A stretch of DNA of 64,000 nucleotides from Kryptolebias marmoratus. Taxonomy: Eukaryota; Chordata; Actinopteri; Cyprinodontiformes; Rivulidae. A model generated the notes under the pieces. That model was not told where the DNA came from, did not search any database, and saw only the letters and a program-made list of their open reading frames with translations. The DNA lies in contig NC_051450.1 in assembly GCF_001649575.2 (NCBI RefSeq), positions 12,363,980 to 12,427,979 of the forward strand, written 5' to 3'. Below, piece after piece: positions 39,001 to 51,700 of the stretch (positions are counted from its first letter, which is position 1; each line of letters begins with the position of its first letter). The translations under genes were made by a program, and so were the position numbers.

Positions 39001-42000
39001 GCGATCGGCCGTGGTTAAACCTATTTCTCCAAAAATATGATTATATGTGCAATAATTGAGAAGACAACTCTACATCGGATTGTCCTGGTGGGGAAAAGAA
39101 AAACACATTTATGGCTGATAATTGAAGTTTGATGGAGAAATAGATGACTGGAAGGAAAACAGTCAGGCAATTTGAAGACAAAGGAAAAGAGGATTCAAAA
39201 AGTTCTATTTGTGAGTTTACATACACTTATAATTGGAACTTCAGTGACTGATTGAACCATAAAATTTCATTTATGTTGTAAATTATTGATATACAAGTTA
39301 ATGACAGAAGGACCAGGTGCTCAGCTGGTGGTTAGAATTGAATGGTTTTCAGCCTAACTGACGAGGAGCTAATCTGAAACTTTCGTCCTGGAACATAAAC
39401 CTATGACAGCTAAGTGGCAATCAAAAATCTGACTTTATTTTTGAGTAAGTTTAGTAAGAGGCTTAATTGCATTAACAAAAAAAAAAGACTAAAGTCATTT
39501 TTACTATCTGTAATGTGTTAAAAATAAAGTCAGAGGATGCACAAGAGGTGTAGAGAAAACACAAAAAGGAAACTATTTTCTGCAGAAGTGTGCCTACAGC
39601 TCATTTTACTGCTCAGTAGCATATAGGCTGAGGTGACCTGCTGCTACAAATCAGAATTGGAAACGGCAGAACATGAAATCTGCAGGTCAGAGATTTACAA
39701 AAAACTGAAAATTATGACCAGCCAAAACAATCAACCAATCAACAATCATCGCTTATCTAAGAATTGTTAGATTTCTTGTTTTCAAGACATTATTACAAAA
39801 AACAAACTCGTGAGAGATTCGAAAAAGCGAGCCCAAAGGCTCGATGTTAGCCCATTTATTTCCATTCCAAAAGCACTTCCGTGGTTAGTTGGGTTTGCTA
39901 ACCTGTTGGAACAACCAAGTTTCAAGTGTCACAGAGAGTTTAGGAGCATTCTGAGTTATTGCTCAATCTTCAGCAACAAGTTTTTGTCATTTCAACAGCA
40001 GCAGAGCAGGTTGCTGCCCCAGCTGTAACTCATGACTGATAACATGTCATAAAACCTACTGACCTATTCTTTAGAAGATGAGTAACAATATCTACATACT
40101 TGTGGAAAAAAAATGCTAGTTAAACTGGTGCCTCGATTCCTGAGTTGCTCCCGACTGTTCAAACCACCTTCTCTTCAGCTGAGGTTGGAATAAAGTGGCT
40201 ACACGTCCAGAGTTTCACATTTTTACATTTTACTGTCAATGTTAAATACTTGAAAAAGCAGTGAAAGGCTTTTAAAATTAAAATTATAGGTATATAGAGC
40301 TCATGACATTACACTTAGACTTTTATGTACATTCTTTTGTATGCATTTCTCATTACTCTATTTTGTGATTTTTTTAACGTGCCGAACTAAATGAAATTAC
40401 TTACATATTCTCAAGCAAACAATAAATTCATAAGTCTTAAGTACTTTTTGATCCTTCAGTAAATTAGAAGGTAAAATTATTTTTTCCATGCATGATGTAT
40501 GTAGTGCAGCCCTTCTGCCTTAGATACAGCTAAGTCCAAAAAGATGTGAATATAATCAGAGTTATTTTAGCAATTAAACACCTTTATAAGTTCTCTTGTG
40601 GTAGTAATGAGGCAAAGTTAGTGAGACATACACAGTACCATCTACACATGATCAGAAACACGAGTGTTAATAATTAAAGTCTATATTTACATGAAAAAGG
40701 CTATCAAAACAACACTAGGAAATAAAAAAATTCCAACCTACTATGTACATAAAGATTTTAACTGTAAGAAAAGCCATTAGTCAACAACAAAAGAGGTTGG
40801 AGGGGACATCTTTTTATTATTTTAATCATTCAAACCTGTAATAAAACAAGCTAATCTTAATTCAAACCTAAAATAACATTTGGCAGAGAGTTGTAGGCAA
40901 CTACAAAGAGCAGAAGGCAAAGGAAGCGCAGTTTCACAGTAGAGATTACAGACGACCCCCTCATCTGTTAAAAACATCAGTTATGCTAATGTCGAGGATT
41001 TGGAGCTAAAATAGCACCTCTTGTTTATGTTTCGTAAATAACAGGTATTTTATCATCTTAGAGATTCAAGGTGGCCTTTTCCAGATTTTAGACTGGTTTC
41101 AAATTTGTTAGAGATAAGAAAAAATAATAAATTTAACGAGCATTCCTAACCACCTTCAGTAAGAAAGGAAAATTTATACTTTAAAATATTCCAAGTTGAA
41201 AGAAATGATTAGGAACCCCGTTTGATTCCTGTGGTTAGTCAAACATGTTTCCATGTTTCCTGTTATGTGGTTTTTCCCTAAAATAAAACATTATACTTGA
41301 AAATATCCCTGTGGATAAAGGTAGAATCCACAATTCTCAATGGATTTTAACTAATATATAGCTTTAGTCACAAAGAGAAAAAAAGGGGGGATTTAAATAG
41401 CTTTGAAACAAATTGACAACAGAGAGAAGAAACAAATAAAAAGTCCTTATATTCTTTTTTTGTGTACATTTCACTACGCTGGGATGTACACTTCAACCTG
41501 CCAGGACAAATTCTATAAAGCAACCAGTGATGGAGGACAAAATGAAACATGCAAACAGACAGCTCCTGTCTATTTGAGGAATAAAAAGCTGTTCGGAGCC
41601 ACAGGAGCCGTTGATGCATGTTATGGCTTTTGCTTGACAGGTAGAACCCATCTATACAAGACATTTTTCAGCAGGCTGGTCATTTTCTGGTGGAAATAGA
41701 TAAAAAAAGAAATAAAAAAAATATATATTTTGGTATTACAGACAGTGATGCAAATTACAAATCCAGATTTTTCTGCGTCCTTCAACACAAATTGACATGT
41801 GGCTGACAGAAAAACATGTTAAAATTCCGGACCGTCTCGGCATCTTGCAACCCTCGAAGAACAAGAAGACGAAATCTTTTCAGGCAATAATGTGCAATAG
41901 TTTCATTTATGGCAGATCTTCGTTCTCGGACACTTCCTTTGCACTTTATGCAACATTAGTAAAACAACACGTACAGTTTGGGTCAATAAGTACAGAAGAA

Positions 42001-42204
42001 GTAAACAAAACAATGTGGTCAGTTTCTATTGGATTTTAAAGGCAAGATTTATCCATATCTACTATATCAGAAATTGAAAAGAAAAAGAAAGACTTTGGGA
42101 TACGACAAAAAATCAACTATGATCTTAGGGTTTTTGAAATAATGATGTAACATCAAAGAGTGTAACACATCACATGAGTGAATATCAATAAATAAGATGG
42201 TATG
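36076..42204. other. Region downstream of TMX3, with a conserved-element candidate at 38400-38740
   Basis: No gene seen. 36100-41300 is AT-rich unique sequence with the ATTG microsatellite. 41400-42204 has no repeats and could be distal TMX3 3' UTR if a later polyadenylation signal is used. Confidence 0.55.
37178..37200. repeat. (ATTG)n microsatellite
   Basis: ATTG/GATT repeated about six times. Confidence 0.95.
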
Positions 42205-42469
42205 TTTGCAGCCATCCCTTCTTTTCCTGTTTATTGTTTACACTCCATAATTGAAAAGGCTGTTATTTTTAATTCAGAGGCTTCGCCAAGCAGCCAACCT
42301 CACATCGATACACAGAACTGAAAGGCAGAACAACAGTCTGTGCTAGAGGGGCTTTGAGGAAAAAGTGAGATGAAAAACAAAGAACGGTATCGCATAGATT
42401 TGTCTTTGAGTTTCATGTCACCGCATCTGACTGGGTCAATCATCCTCTATCTGATGTGTGTCCCCTGTG
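42205..42469 (-). other. tmx3: TMX3 proximal 3' UTR (inferred)
   Basis: Sequence following the TAA on the minus strand down to a canonical AATAAA. The 3' end is placed 10-30 bases past that signal. More distal signals are possible, because the sequence down to about 41.4 kb is free of recognisable repeats and could be further 3' UTR. Confidence 0.5.
42230..42235 (-). promoter_or_regulatory. Candidate polyadenylation signal AATAAA for TMX3
   Basis: Plus-strand TTTATT reads AATAAA in the TMX3 direction, 235 bases after the stop codon. It is the nearest canonical hexamer downstream of the stop that I saw. AATAAA is common in AT-rich DNA, so use is not proven. Confidence 0.45.
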
Positions 42470-42736
42470 TTAATCAGTTTTCTTCTCCTCGGGATCCTTC
42501 TCCCCAGCATCCTCCTCCTCCTCTTCGTCTTCAGGAGCTTCCAGCTCAGCGGCGCGTTGCCTCTCCTCCTCCTCTTCCTCCTCCTCGTCAGTTAGCCCCT
42601 CCCTTTTGAGCGCGTCCGTGTCGTCCGAGCCGTCGTCGGACTCGGCCGTGCAGATGCCGTAGCACATCAGGCTAATTACACCGAGCGGGAGGCCGAAGAG
42701 GAAGCAGCCCAGCAGCGGCGAGCTACGGAACACAGA
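42470..42736 (-). CDS. tmx3: TMX3 last coding exon: transmembrane helix and acidic KKTD tail
   Basis: The 267-bp coding part of the last exon: acceptor CGCCGTCAG, 88 codons and a TAA at 42472-42470. SVFRSSP leads into the membrane helix LLGCFLFGLPLGVISLMCYG, nearly identical to human TMX3. The cytosolic tail is rich in Asp and Glu: a run of eight Glu (residues 206-213 of the fragment) and a run of five Glu (226-230) within EDEEEEED. It ends EEKKTD, fitting the KKxx dilysine signal that returns membrane proteins from Golgi to ER by COPI; human TMX3 ends KKKD. The acidic tracts come from CTC/CCT-type repeats on the plus strand and are longer than in the human tail. Confidence 0.96.
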   Translation of the reverse strand, partial: SVFRSSPLLGCFLFGLPLGVISLMCYGICTAESDDGSDDTDALKREGLTDEEEEEEEERQRAAELEAPEDEEEEEDAGEKDPEEKKTD

Positions 42737-45700
42737 CTGACGGCGAAAAAAAGAAGGCGACGAAAGATGAAAGGGAAGCAAAAAGAAAGAAAAGCGTGGG
42801 GGGAGGAAAGTTTGAGAGAAGGCGCAGATGGATTGAACAAAAACATTTATAATTTGACACGATCTTAAAAAACAAAAAGGCTCTTTATGCAGGTGTGAAC
42901 ACAGAGCAGTAAAAATCCATTAATCGACTGAATAAATTAACATCCACTCAAAATCCCTTCCTTGACCTTATTCTTTCTTGTCTTATTAGGTCTGGATTAC
43001 CTAGACAAAATTAAAATAAATAAATAAAAGTCCTGCAGGGACCCAGCTCTCAAAGTGGATTAATTTCACAGCAAATGCGCCTTTAATGGTCCCTCTGATG
43101 ATCATTTGTACTTACAGTCTCAACAACACGCTTAAAGCAGTGTTAAAAAAAATAATTTTTGCTTCTTATTGCTTGTTAATTATAATAAAAATTCTAAACT
43201 TTTCTGTGTTTTGAGCTTTTGTTTGGGACTCAAACTTGGGATCACAGGCTTTTTAGCGCCTTTCACATTTAAATGAGCTGACCAGATAAACGTGTGACAA
43301 GAACCTTTTCCAAAACTTAAAACGTGCTGCAAGTGAGCAGGCACTACAGTCATTCCCCTCTTCTGATTGGTGCTGTAATGATTGGATTGTATATAATTTA
43401 TTAGTAATTTAACACTTTGCAGGCTGGATAGAATGAGCTCAGGAGCCAGTAGCTGTTAATCACTGGAGTAATCACTGTGTCTTCAAGAAAACAGCAACAT
43501 CTCAATACCACTTCTGGACAAGTCAATAATTAATGTTACAATATCCATTTTATATACAGTCTATGGTGACTGAAAGGACAAAACAATCCAACCACACCAT
43601 GTCAGACCGAACCAATGCAAGAATAAAACGTCATGCTGTATCTGCTTATGTTTCCACCCAAACCGAGTGCTAACAAGAGTAGCGGTTTGTCTGACAGCGT
43701 TTAGGTGAAACATAATGGAGCTGCCAGGCACGGTTTGAGACGTGCACTGTCCATGATAGGTCTTTAAGAGAAAACAGGACACAAACATCAACAGAGTCCA
43801 AGAGAAAATCGGGGTCAATACACCCCTACAGCTTAGTTTTCTTTTCACCAGCGGGACCAAGTCAAGCTCTGTTCTTATTTCTCAGATCTTTTTAACAAAG
43901 ACCAAAAACCAAAACGCTAATATTTTATCTATTCAGAGTAGCTGGGCTGTTCTGGAGTGAGTCACTGTTTAATAAAAGCATCACACATCTCTTAACAAGC
44001 TAGTGTTTACAGATCAAAACATTTCTGCTGAAAAGTCACATGAAGGCTTTTATGTTTAAAAAAAAAAAAAGAAAACATTATTTATTCATCCGTTTTCACT
44101 GTGCTTAGAAGGCAGGCCACAAAAGATTTGCTTGTTGTAGTAATAATTAAACGTCACGTCACTTTACAATGTTTGCATTATGTTATACAACCTTCTGCGC
44201 TGCTCATTTTATTTCTCACTGGAGTTCAGGAGTCTTACCCTTTTTATTTGTATTTCTTTAAAGACTTTGTAGTGTCCGATGTTAAAATTGAGATTAATAA
44301 ATCTCAAACTTCAAACACAAGCAGTGGTCCAACTTTTATGTTAGTCTGTCTGAAGATGCTGTCAAACACATGAACAGTCTTTATGGTCTAACCAACATAA
44401 TATGCTGTTAGAAATACAAAATCAGGAAACTTAATAAAAATGTCTCTTTAGACCTACACAGCTGTGATATTGGCGGCTATAAGTGAAAGTTAATTGATGT
44501 AACAACCTGTTTAGAAGGACTAGAAGCGGAGAAATTGTTTTTTTTTTCTGCAATGATTAATAAAGAAATGGGAACTTCTAATAAAGAGTAAAGATAGCAT
44601 TTAAAATTCCTTTTGCCAAGTTGTCTATTAGGTGTTGACACATTTGTTCATCCATTTTCTTAATGAGAAAATCAACAGAAAGAAAAGTCTTTTTTTCAAA
44701 TGATTTAGCAACAAATCTCTAATTTGACAATACTATAGAAGAGGGGAAAAAAAGGACTTCAAACATCCTTCTCACTTCTACTTTTATGTCATTTTCCCCC
44801 TAAGGGTTCTCCACATTATTTAAAAAAAAGTTAAATTATGCTCTTTTTCAATCTTCCAGAGATAATTCCACTCAGAGCTTAGAAATGCTAAACTCGTGCC
44901 ATGTACATTTCAAGGGGTTCCTAAAGTAGGAAATTTAATTTACCAGTGTTGTGTTGTTTTGATTTTTCACAATATTTGAAGTTGTAGTGACATTACACAC
45001 CAATATATACAACATATACACTCTTGTCTTTTTTCTAAATAGTTTCATAGCCTCAACAAACATTTGCTTTTGAGGTAGGTATTACGTTTTGGCCACTGGC
45101 AAATATATGTGCCAAGCAAAAAGCATTACAACACAGCTGTGTTTGCATTCCTATCACACCCTTGCTAAAATAAACACGAGTTCTCCCAAAAGAACCAGCT
45201 ACTTGGAGCAAGAGTGGGAGGAGAACCGAGTTCAGCTTCCTGACCCTCTCCTGTCACAACATTCCATCTCCCCCCTGCTCTGCAGCTTGTTTCCCTCTTC
45301 CATGCTGTGTTTACTGCCTGCACTGCATACTCTCCGCTGCGCGCACAGTCTTGTCCTCTAAATACTGTTTTTGAAAGAAGGGAAGAAAGTGCTGCGCATT
45401 TGGTCAGCGGCGCTACAGACCCTAAAGTGAGGTGCAAACACGTGAACCTAAACTTTACACAAACACAGTCAAGGTGAACGAGAGCAAGTTTATTATTCTT
45501 AAGTACTCTTATGTGTTCAATTAGTTTATAATTGCATGTGCTGTAATATAGAGGTCAAAACACACATTAAATTAAGGGGAATTTAAACAATAGAACTCTT
45601 TAGTTTTCTTTGTCAGATGGTTTAATTTTCATCTGCATTTAGTTTTGGTCCAAAGAAACATTTAAAGCAGCCCTGCACACAGGAAATATTCTCTGACTGG

Positions 45701-48700
45701 ACAGACGTGTCGGGAACTTACCATAATGGTGGACCTGGCATCAAAGGCCACACGTTTGATCCTCTGAATGAAGCCGTCACCTCCGTACGCCTGCAGGAAG
45801 ACAGCGTTCACTGAAGATTAGATTTACATCACTTTAGGATCTGGGAAGGATTAAAGGATTTTTCTGTCTTGATATGTGAAACTAGAATTGAACAAGGCCG
45901 TACCTAATAGTCGTTTACTCAATAGATCCCAAATAATGTAAATAAGGTCCCCCCCCCCCTCTGTATAAAATTACTCAACATGGGCAACTCTAGTTTGCGT
46001 ACCATCCAGCAGCTCCGCTCCATCTGAGCTCATTAGTTAGCTAAAGCACCTGGGCAGCAAATGAGTGATCAGTCCTGATGCTAATTCATCAGAGTGTCCA
46101 AGTAATTAGCTCTGTGAACAAGCTGAAGGTGGGCAGGAGACAATCCTTGTGGAAGCAACTTTTACACACCAATCTTAGCCCGCACGAGGCCCGCGCAAAA
46201 ACTTTTTTTTTTTTTAAACACTCATTTTTAAAGCATGTTGTTGGATTTCTTTTTTCTTTGTTGAAAATGGGGAAACGATAGAAGACCATTAAAGTTAGAC
46301 TGTGTGCCACAATAGCAGGGATGTAAGTATATACTTGAAAGAAAAATCTTACATCTAAAAAAAAATAAAAAAACACTTGTAGAGGGCTGCCACAGAGTTC
46401 CAACTCTGCCCTCACACGAAGCAAAACTCACTATTTGTATTCCACTCTTCACGATTTACAAGTTTTATTTGAAAAGCACCAAAAAAATCCTTTCCCCTCC
46501 CATTCATAGGGGAAGAAAATATACTCTCCACATTCTACAAGTACACCCTTAAAATCTCCAGTGACTACTGTAACGTTATTCTGTCCTTCTACATGAAACA
46601 TGAACCAGCCCATTACAATCATGACGTAAAAAAGGCTAAACTGTCCAGGCTTCACGCTGAAACTGGACAGCACTAACTTGGAGGTTTCCGCTACTGTTTA
46701 TTTGGTGGGAGTTGGTTTGTTTTACTAAGTAAAAAATAACTCAGAGGTCCTCTCCTTTTTCTCTGTTTCCAAGAACATTTCTGACTGCTTGACTTATGGT
46801 TTCATACATCTGGTGACTTCGGCGCAGGGCAGCAAAAAAACAGATTTCTTTGCCACGTTTGTGCGCACACTACAACACAGAGCCGTGTAGTAATCACGGG
46901 GTTTGATTTAAGAGAGAAATCTTGTAGATAATCCGTCCAAATAAAACAACAAAACATAATATAAACATGTAAAAGGAGATTGCAAAAATATTTCTTTTGG
47001 TGGGAATATTTTCTCGGGAGGGCTTACAATGCAAGACAGCATGCCTGATTAATGAAGACTACTGGTGTGATTACAATGGTACAACACAGGGGGAACGGGG
47101 AGCGAATGAGCCATTCTGAGCTGAATGCATAAACAGGAAGCAGGGGAGGGAGACGAGGAAGGCGGAGAGGAGTGGAGGATTCTGACCTGTGCAGAACCGT
47201 TCAAAACACTGTTGATGAATTGAACCAGCTGCTCCATGGTCTCAGTCGGCTCGCTGGGCAGGAAGTACTGCTCGTTGGATGTGTTGAGGATGATTACGGA
47301 GGGCACGGCCACCTCGCTGAGGAAAAAACAAAAAAAAACACGGCTTTTAATCTTCTTAACCTCAGTTCCTTTGGGTGCCATTATCAAAGTAAATTGTTAG
47401 ATGGGAGCAATCTGCAACACATATATTACAAGATAAATAAATAAGAATAGATGAGGAAAAACAAGGCTTTTTGCACAAGAAGGAATGTAGCGTTTTCCAT
47501 GGGTTTTAATTAAAAGGAGACCTTTCTCCCAGTGAGAAAGCAATCCAGACTTGCTTTTTTAGAAGAGTTATTACCTCTGATTAACAGCAGAGTTCACATC
47601 TTTTAAAGAAGGGGTCCATGGAAGAGTTATTAACAATTATTATCTTAGCTGTTGTAAATGGTTTTTTGAAATGACCTCAGTTTGGAGAAATAAATTTTAA
47701 TTTTGACTGGAATCGAATGGCTAGCTCAATTAAGGCCAAGGCCTTAAAATAACTCAAATCTCAAAGGTTTTACAGTGGTTCATGAAAATGCTATTTTGTA
47801 AACCTTTACATTGCTGTTAATTTAACATTACACAGTAATTTCAGCAGAAAAATATAGCAATCATGCAGAAAGTGCCTCGGCTCAAAGTAGCTGCTATTTG
47901 CGCTGACAAACAACCGTGGATTGATGTGTAAATACACAGTTTGTATATTTACATGTAAATTCACAAAAACTACAGCTCGAGAATTAAAGGAACTAGATTA
48001 AGAAGGACTTGAGATGCGTGTGATAACAATTTTTCTGAACACGCTCAACATCCATGCAGCACAGATGTGCAGCTCTGCAAATCACACCAGGACATTGAGA
48101 ACACCCACGAACATTTCCAGACATTTTTGGAAACTCCCTCATGAGTTCCATTCATAATTTGGCGCTGCCGAGTGAGATCCTGGCTTTAGCTTATCAATAC
48201 AGTCTGAATAATTTCAGTTTAGAAAAATAAAGTTTTGTTCTAAGAGCTATCTCTAACGGTTAAGATATTAATTCTTCATAACATTTTTAACAAAAACCCA
48301 CCTAAAACCATCTGAACAATCGATTTAATGTAAAAGAAACAGAGAATAACTCAAAGTCTTAACAGGTCTGTGTTCTTTAGTTTTCTTTACAAACTATTCC
48401 TACATTATTTTGCTTCGTTTTGCTGAAACAAAATTACATGGAGTCCAGAAGAAAGCCACTCTGCAGCCATGCTGAGACATAAACACAAGCCCTGCAGTCC
48501 ACTCATCTTCATTTTAGCAGAGGACTCAAACAGTAACCTTCACTTTACACTCCTGAGCTTGCTAAGCTCCACAAATCGGCAAAGGAATTATAAATCTTAG
48601 CGAGATAAGGAATAAGGTCATAAAACAACTAATCCTCCCTCCACACATCTTGTGCAACACCAAAGCTTAGCTTAGATAAGGTATCCTGGTGCTTAGATAT

Positions 48701-48705
48701 ATGTG

Positions 48706-48740
<35 letters not shown>

Positions 48741-51700
48741 AAAAACAGTCCATCACTGTGCTGCCATTTCACATCCCCACGGTGATACTCAACCTGGCAA
48801 CAAATTGCACACATGCACAAACATATCCATCAATGTCCCAATCCTTCACCCAGTTGGGATCAGGAGTGCAAACACACACGCCTGTGTGGTAGAGTCATCA
48901 ACGCTTCACTACTCTGTCCAGCTGAGATCTGCAATCCCGTAAGCACACACAACACACACACACCTACCCACACACACGCTTAATGAATGCGTATTTTCAT
49001 CTAACATCAAGGCTACAACAGATGGCACCCATTTAAAGTAAATATGGATTAGCCTTTATGTCTTAAGTGGGACTACTGGGGAGATTGGCACTATGATGAA
49101 GGGACATACTTTGTAATATTACAGTCACTATATCCACTACAGAAAACAGGTGCCATAGAACATTTCATTTTAATCATACAGATTACATTTGTTTACAGTC
49201 ATTACAAAAGGAATGGGTTGATAGGAAGTGACGATTGGTTCATTCAAATTTAAGTCATACTGAAATGTAAAGGTTTTTCTATAGGGAGGGCCTGGCCTAA
49301 AACAGTAGTGTCTGACACAATGGAGGTTTAAGTTCGCACATAAAAAAGTTGTTCTAAATACCACATCAGAATAGAGTTATCATGGTACAAAAATATTAGA
49401 CTTGATATTGAGAGAAATACAGCATATTATTTTTGATATGTAATGTAGGGAAAGAGAAGCATTTAAATTGACTTTAAACAAGAAATTTTAATATTTTGTC
49501 ATCTTCACTTTATTACTGATTATCAAATAATATCAATTTTAAAAGCCTTTAAACAGAAAAGGTTGCTTGGAGAAAAAAAAAACTCTCAAATAATGAATCC
49601 CTAAATATTTACCCATTCATTTAAAATAAAAAATAAAAGTAAACAGTTGGTATTTAAGTTTAAAGCAGTGATTTCTAAAGTTCCAAGATCCCACTATAAG
49701 TCTGCTAAGGTTGGTTAATTGTGGCGGCCGTCTTGATTTAGGTTGACTCCAAAAGGTAATCAGTTTTAGATTTACATCATTATAACTTTATGTTAGCAAG
49801 ATTTTGCTAACAAAATTGACTTCAACATATAAATGTCAAAGTTTTAAACAAATATTTTGCACAATCCGTTGCTCAGATTAAGTAATAAGAATGAATCAGC
49901 TCTGACCACACCAAATCTTAGCACAATAACCGTAAAAGTGATTGAGTTATAGCTATTTTTGTGTTTGTTAAGGTTGCTTAGCTGTGGTGGCCATCTTGAA
50001 CCAGGCTGACTCCAAAAGCTAATCACCTGCAGATGTACATTCAATGATTACTTCCTGCAGGTTTCTTCAAAATGTGGCAAGTGTTTTTTGAGATGTTTTT
50101 CAAACAAACACAAGCACACACAGACACAGGCAACTACATTATCCCCCGCCGCCATGAAAAGTGGCCAAAGACAAAGATGAACACAGGACTCTGAGTGGTG
50201 CTCATTGTACACATGTATTCATGAATGTATGCGTGTCTCTAGTGTTAACATGGGAAGCCTTTAGTTAAACAGAACTGCCAGACAGGCTGCTGTCATACAG
50301 TAATTGCAGCGATGACAGAAAGAAGGATAAAAAGCCATCAGATTTATTTCCATGGTCCCCCTATGAGAGAGGATTAGCGGACATTGACAGGCCAGGATTT
50401 CATTCCTCAAAGGAGGGCAATTAATCCTGCACCACAGCAGCCAAATTCAGCCTCATAAAAACCTAGTGAAGTGCATACAGTTTATACTCATACAAAATTA
50501 GAAGTGCTAATCACCTCCTTTATCCTTAAATATACTCACTGCCTGCCTAATTTTAACTCTGCACAAGAACTTTGTTCATAGTCATGTTTCGAATCCAACT
50601 TCCACGACGCTCGCTGACACACTGACTTAATTACACGGGACTTAGGAGACCACGTCTGCTATAATCTGCCTCTTACAAACAATAACATGCTCAAATTAAA
50701 ACAACATCCTGCAGCGGACCCATTACGCTCGCAGACTCTCACACAAAATTAAACAGACGCACATAATGAGATACTGTAAGACACAAAACAGACAAGTCAA
50801 CTGCTAGAGAGCCCTGCTGGCCCGTAACGCTATAGTGGGGCTTTCTGTCTAATTAAAAGTGTGGCAAGTCAGATGGAAGGTCTCTCCGAGCATGACACCC
50901 TAACAGACTGGGCACAAAGCTGCTGCGGCAGGGTCTTACTGCATCATTAGTGCTGCTCTGTGGCAAGATACTAAAACACAGGACAACTACAGATTAAAGC
51001 CACACACAGCCTCTTCATAAATTCCTTATATGTTCCTCTCACTAAGCCGCCCTCTTGCGTGCAATTTTGTAGAAGTGTTTGCATCTTTGTGTTTTGTTTT
51101 GGTTTGTCTTTTTTTTGGTCAGATGTCTGAGGGTTAAAGTTGCCAAAAGCACTGAATAAAAAGGACTGTCTGTGTAATTGACTTCTCCACAAGAGAGCAT
51201 CCTTAATGGCAAAGGCTGGCGTTACAAGCCGGTGCAGAGCAGGATAAGTGGCTGACAGAAGGTAACATGAGGCTGAGAAGGAGAGGGATGACACGAGAGG
51301 AGAGAGGGAGGCTGGATATGAGACACTCACCCCATAATGAGGCTGTTAATGTAGTCATTCCCATCCATGTGGCCAAACTGGAAGTCCCTGGAGATGAGAG
51401 AAAAATCAGAAAATCAGTGGCATGAGAAAGTGAAATACACCCCCCCNGACCGTATAGCTTGAGCACAAACTGAGACAGTATTATTTGTTTTTAAATGCAT
51501 AATAATATCACACAAATAAAAAACTTTGTTGAAAGAAATACAATCTTTTTTTTTTGCTTTTGTCACTGCAGGGGAGAGAAAAAAAAAAAAAAAATTCTCC
51601 CCAAAGCTCCATACTGTGCAGTCTGCTGCTTCAACACATCTTTTTTTTTTCAACCACAGAAAAGGCTCAGGTTATTTATCTAAATGATAAGGAAGGAAGA

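Larger units (their letters stand above)
47317..51330 (-). other. tmx3: TMX3 intron
   Basis: 4014 bp, splitting a Gly codon (GG/C). Contains a family B element, two CA arrays and a two-monomer family A copy. Confidence 0.85.

Noticed and set aside
47049..47387. 112-codon minus frame running through TMX3 exon 47316-47187
   Set aside because: Only the 130-bp exon is coding; the extensions on both sides are intron, shown by the CAG acceptor, the GT donor and the match to TMX3.
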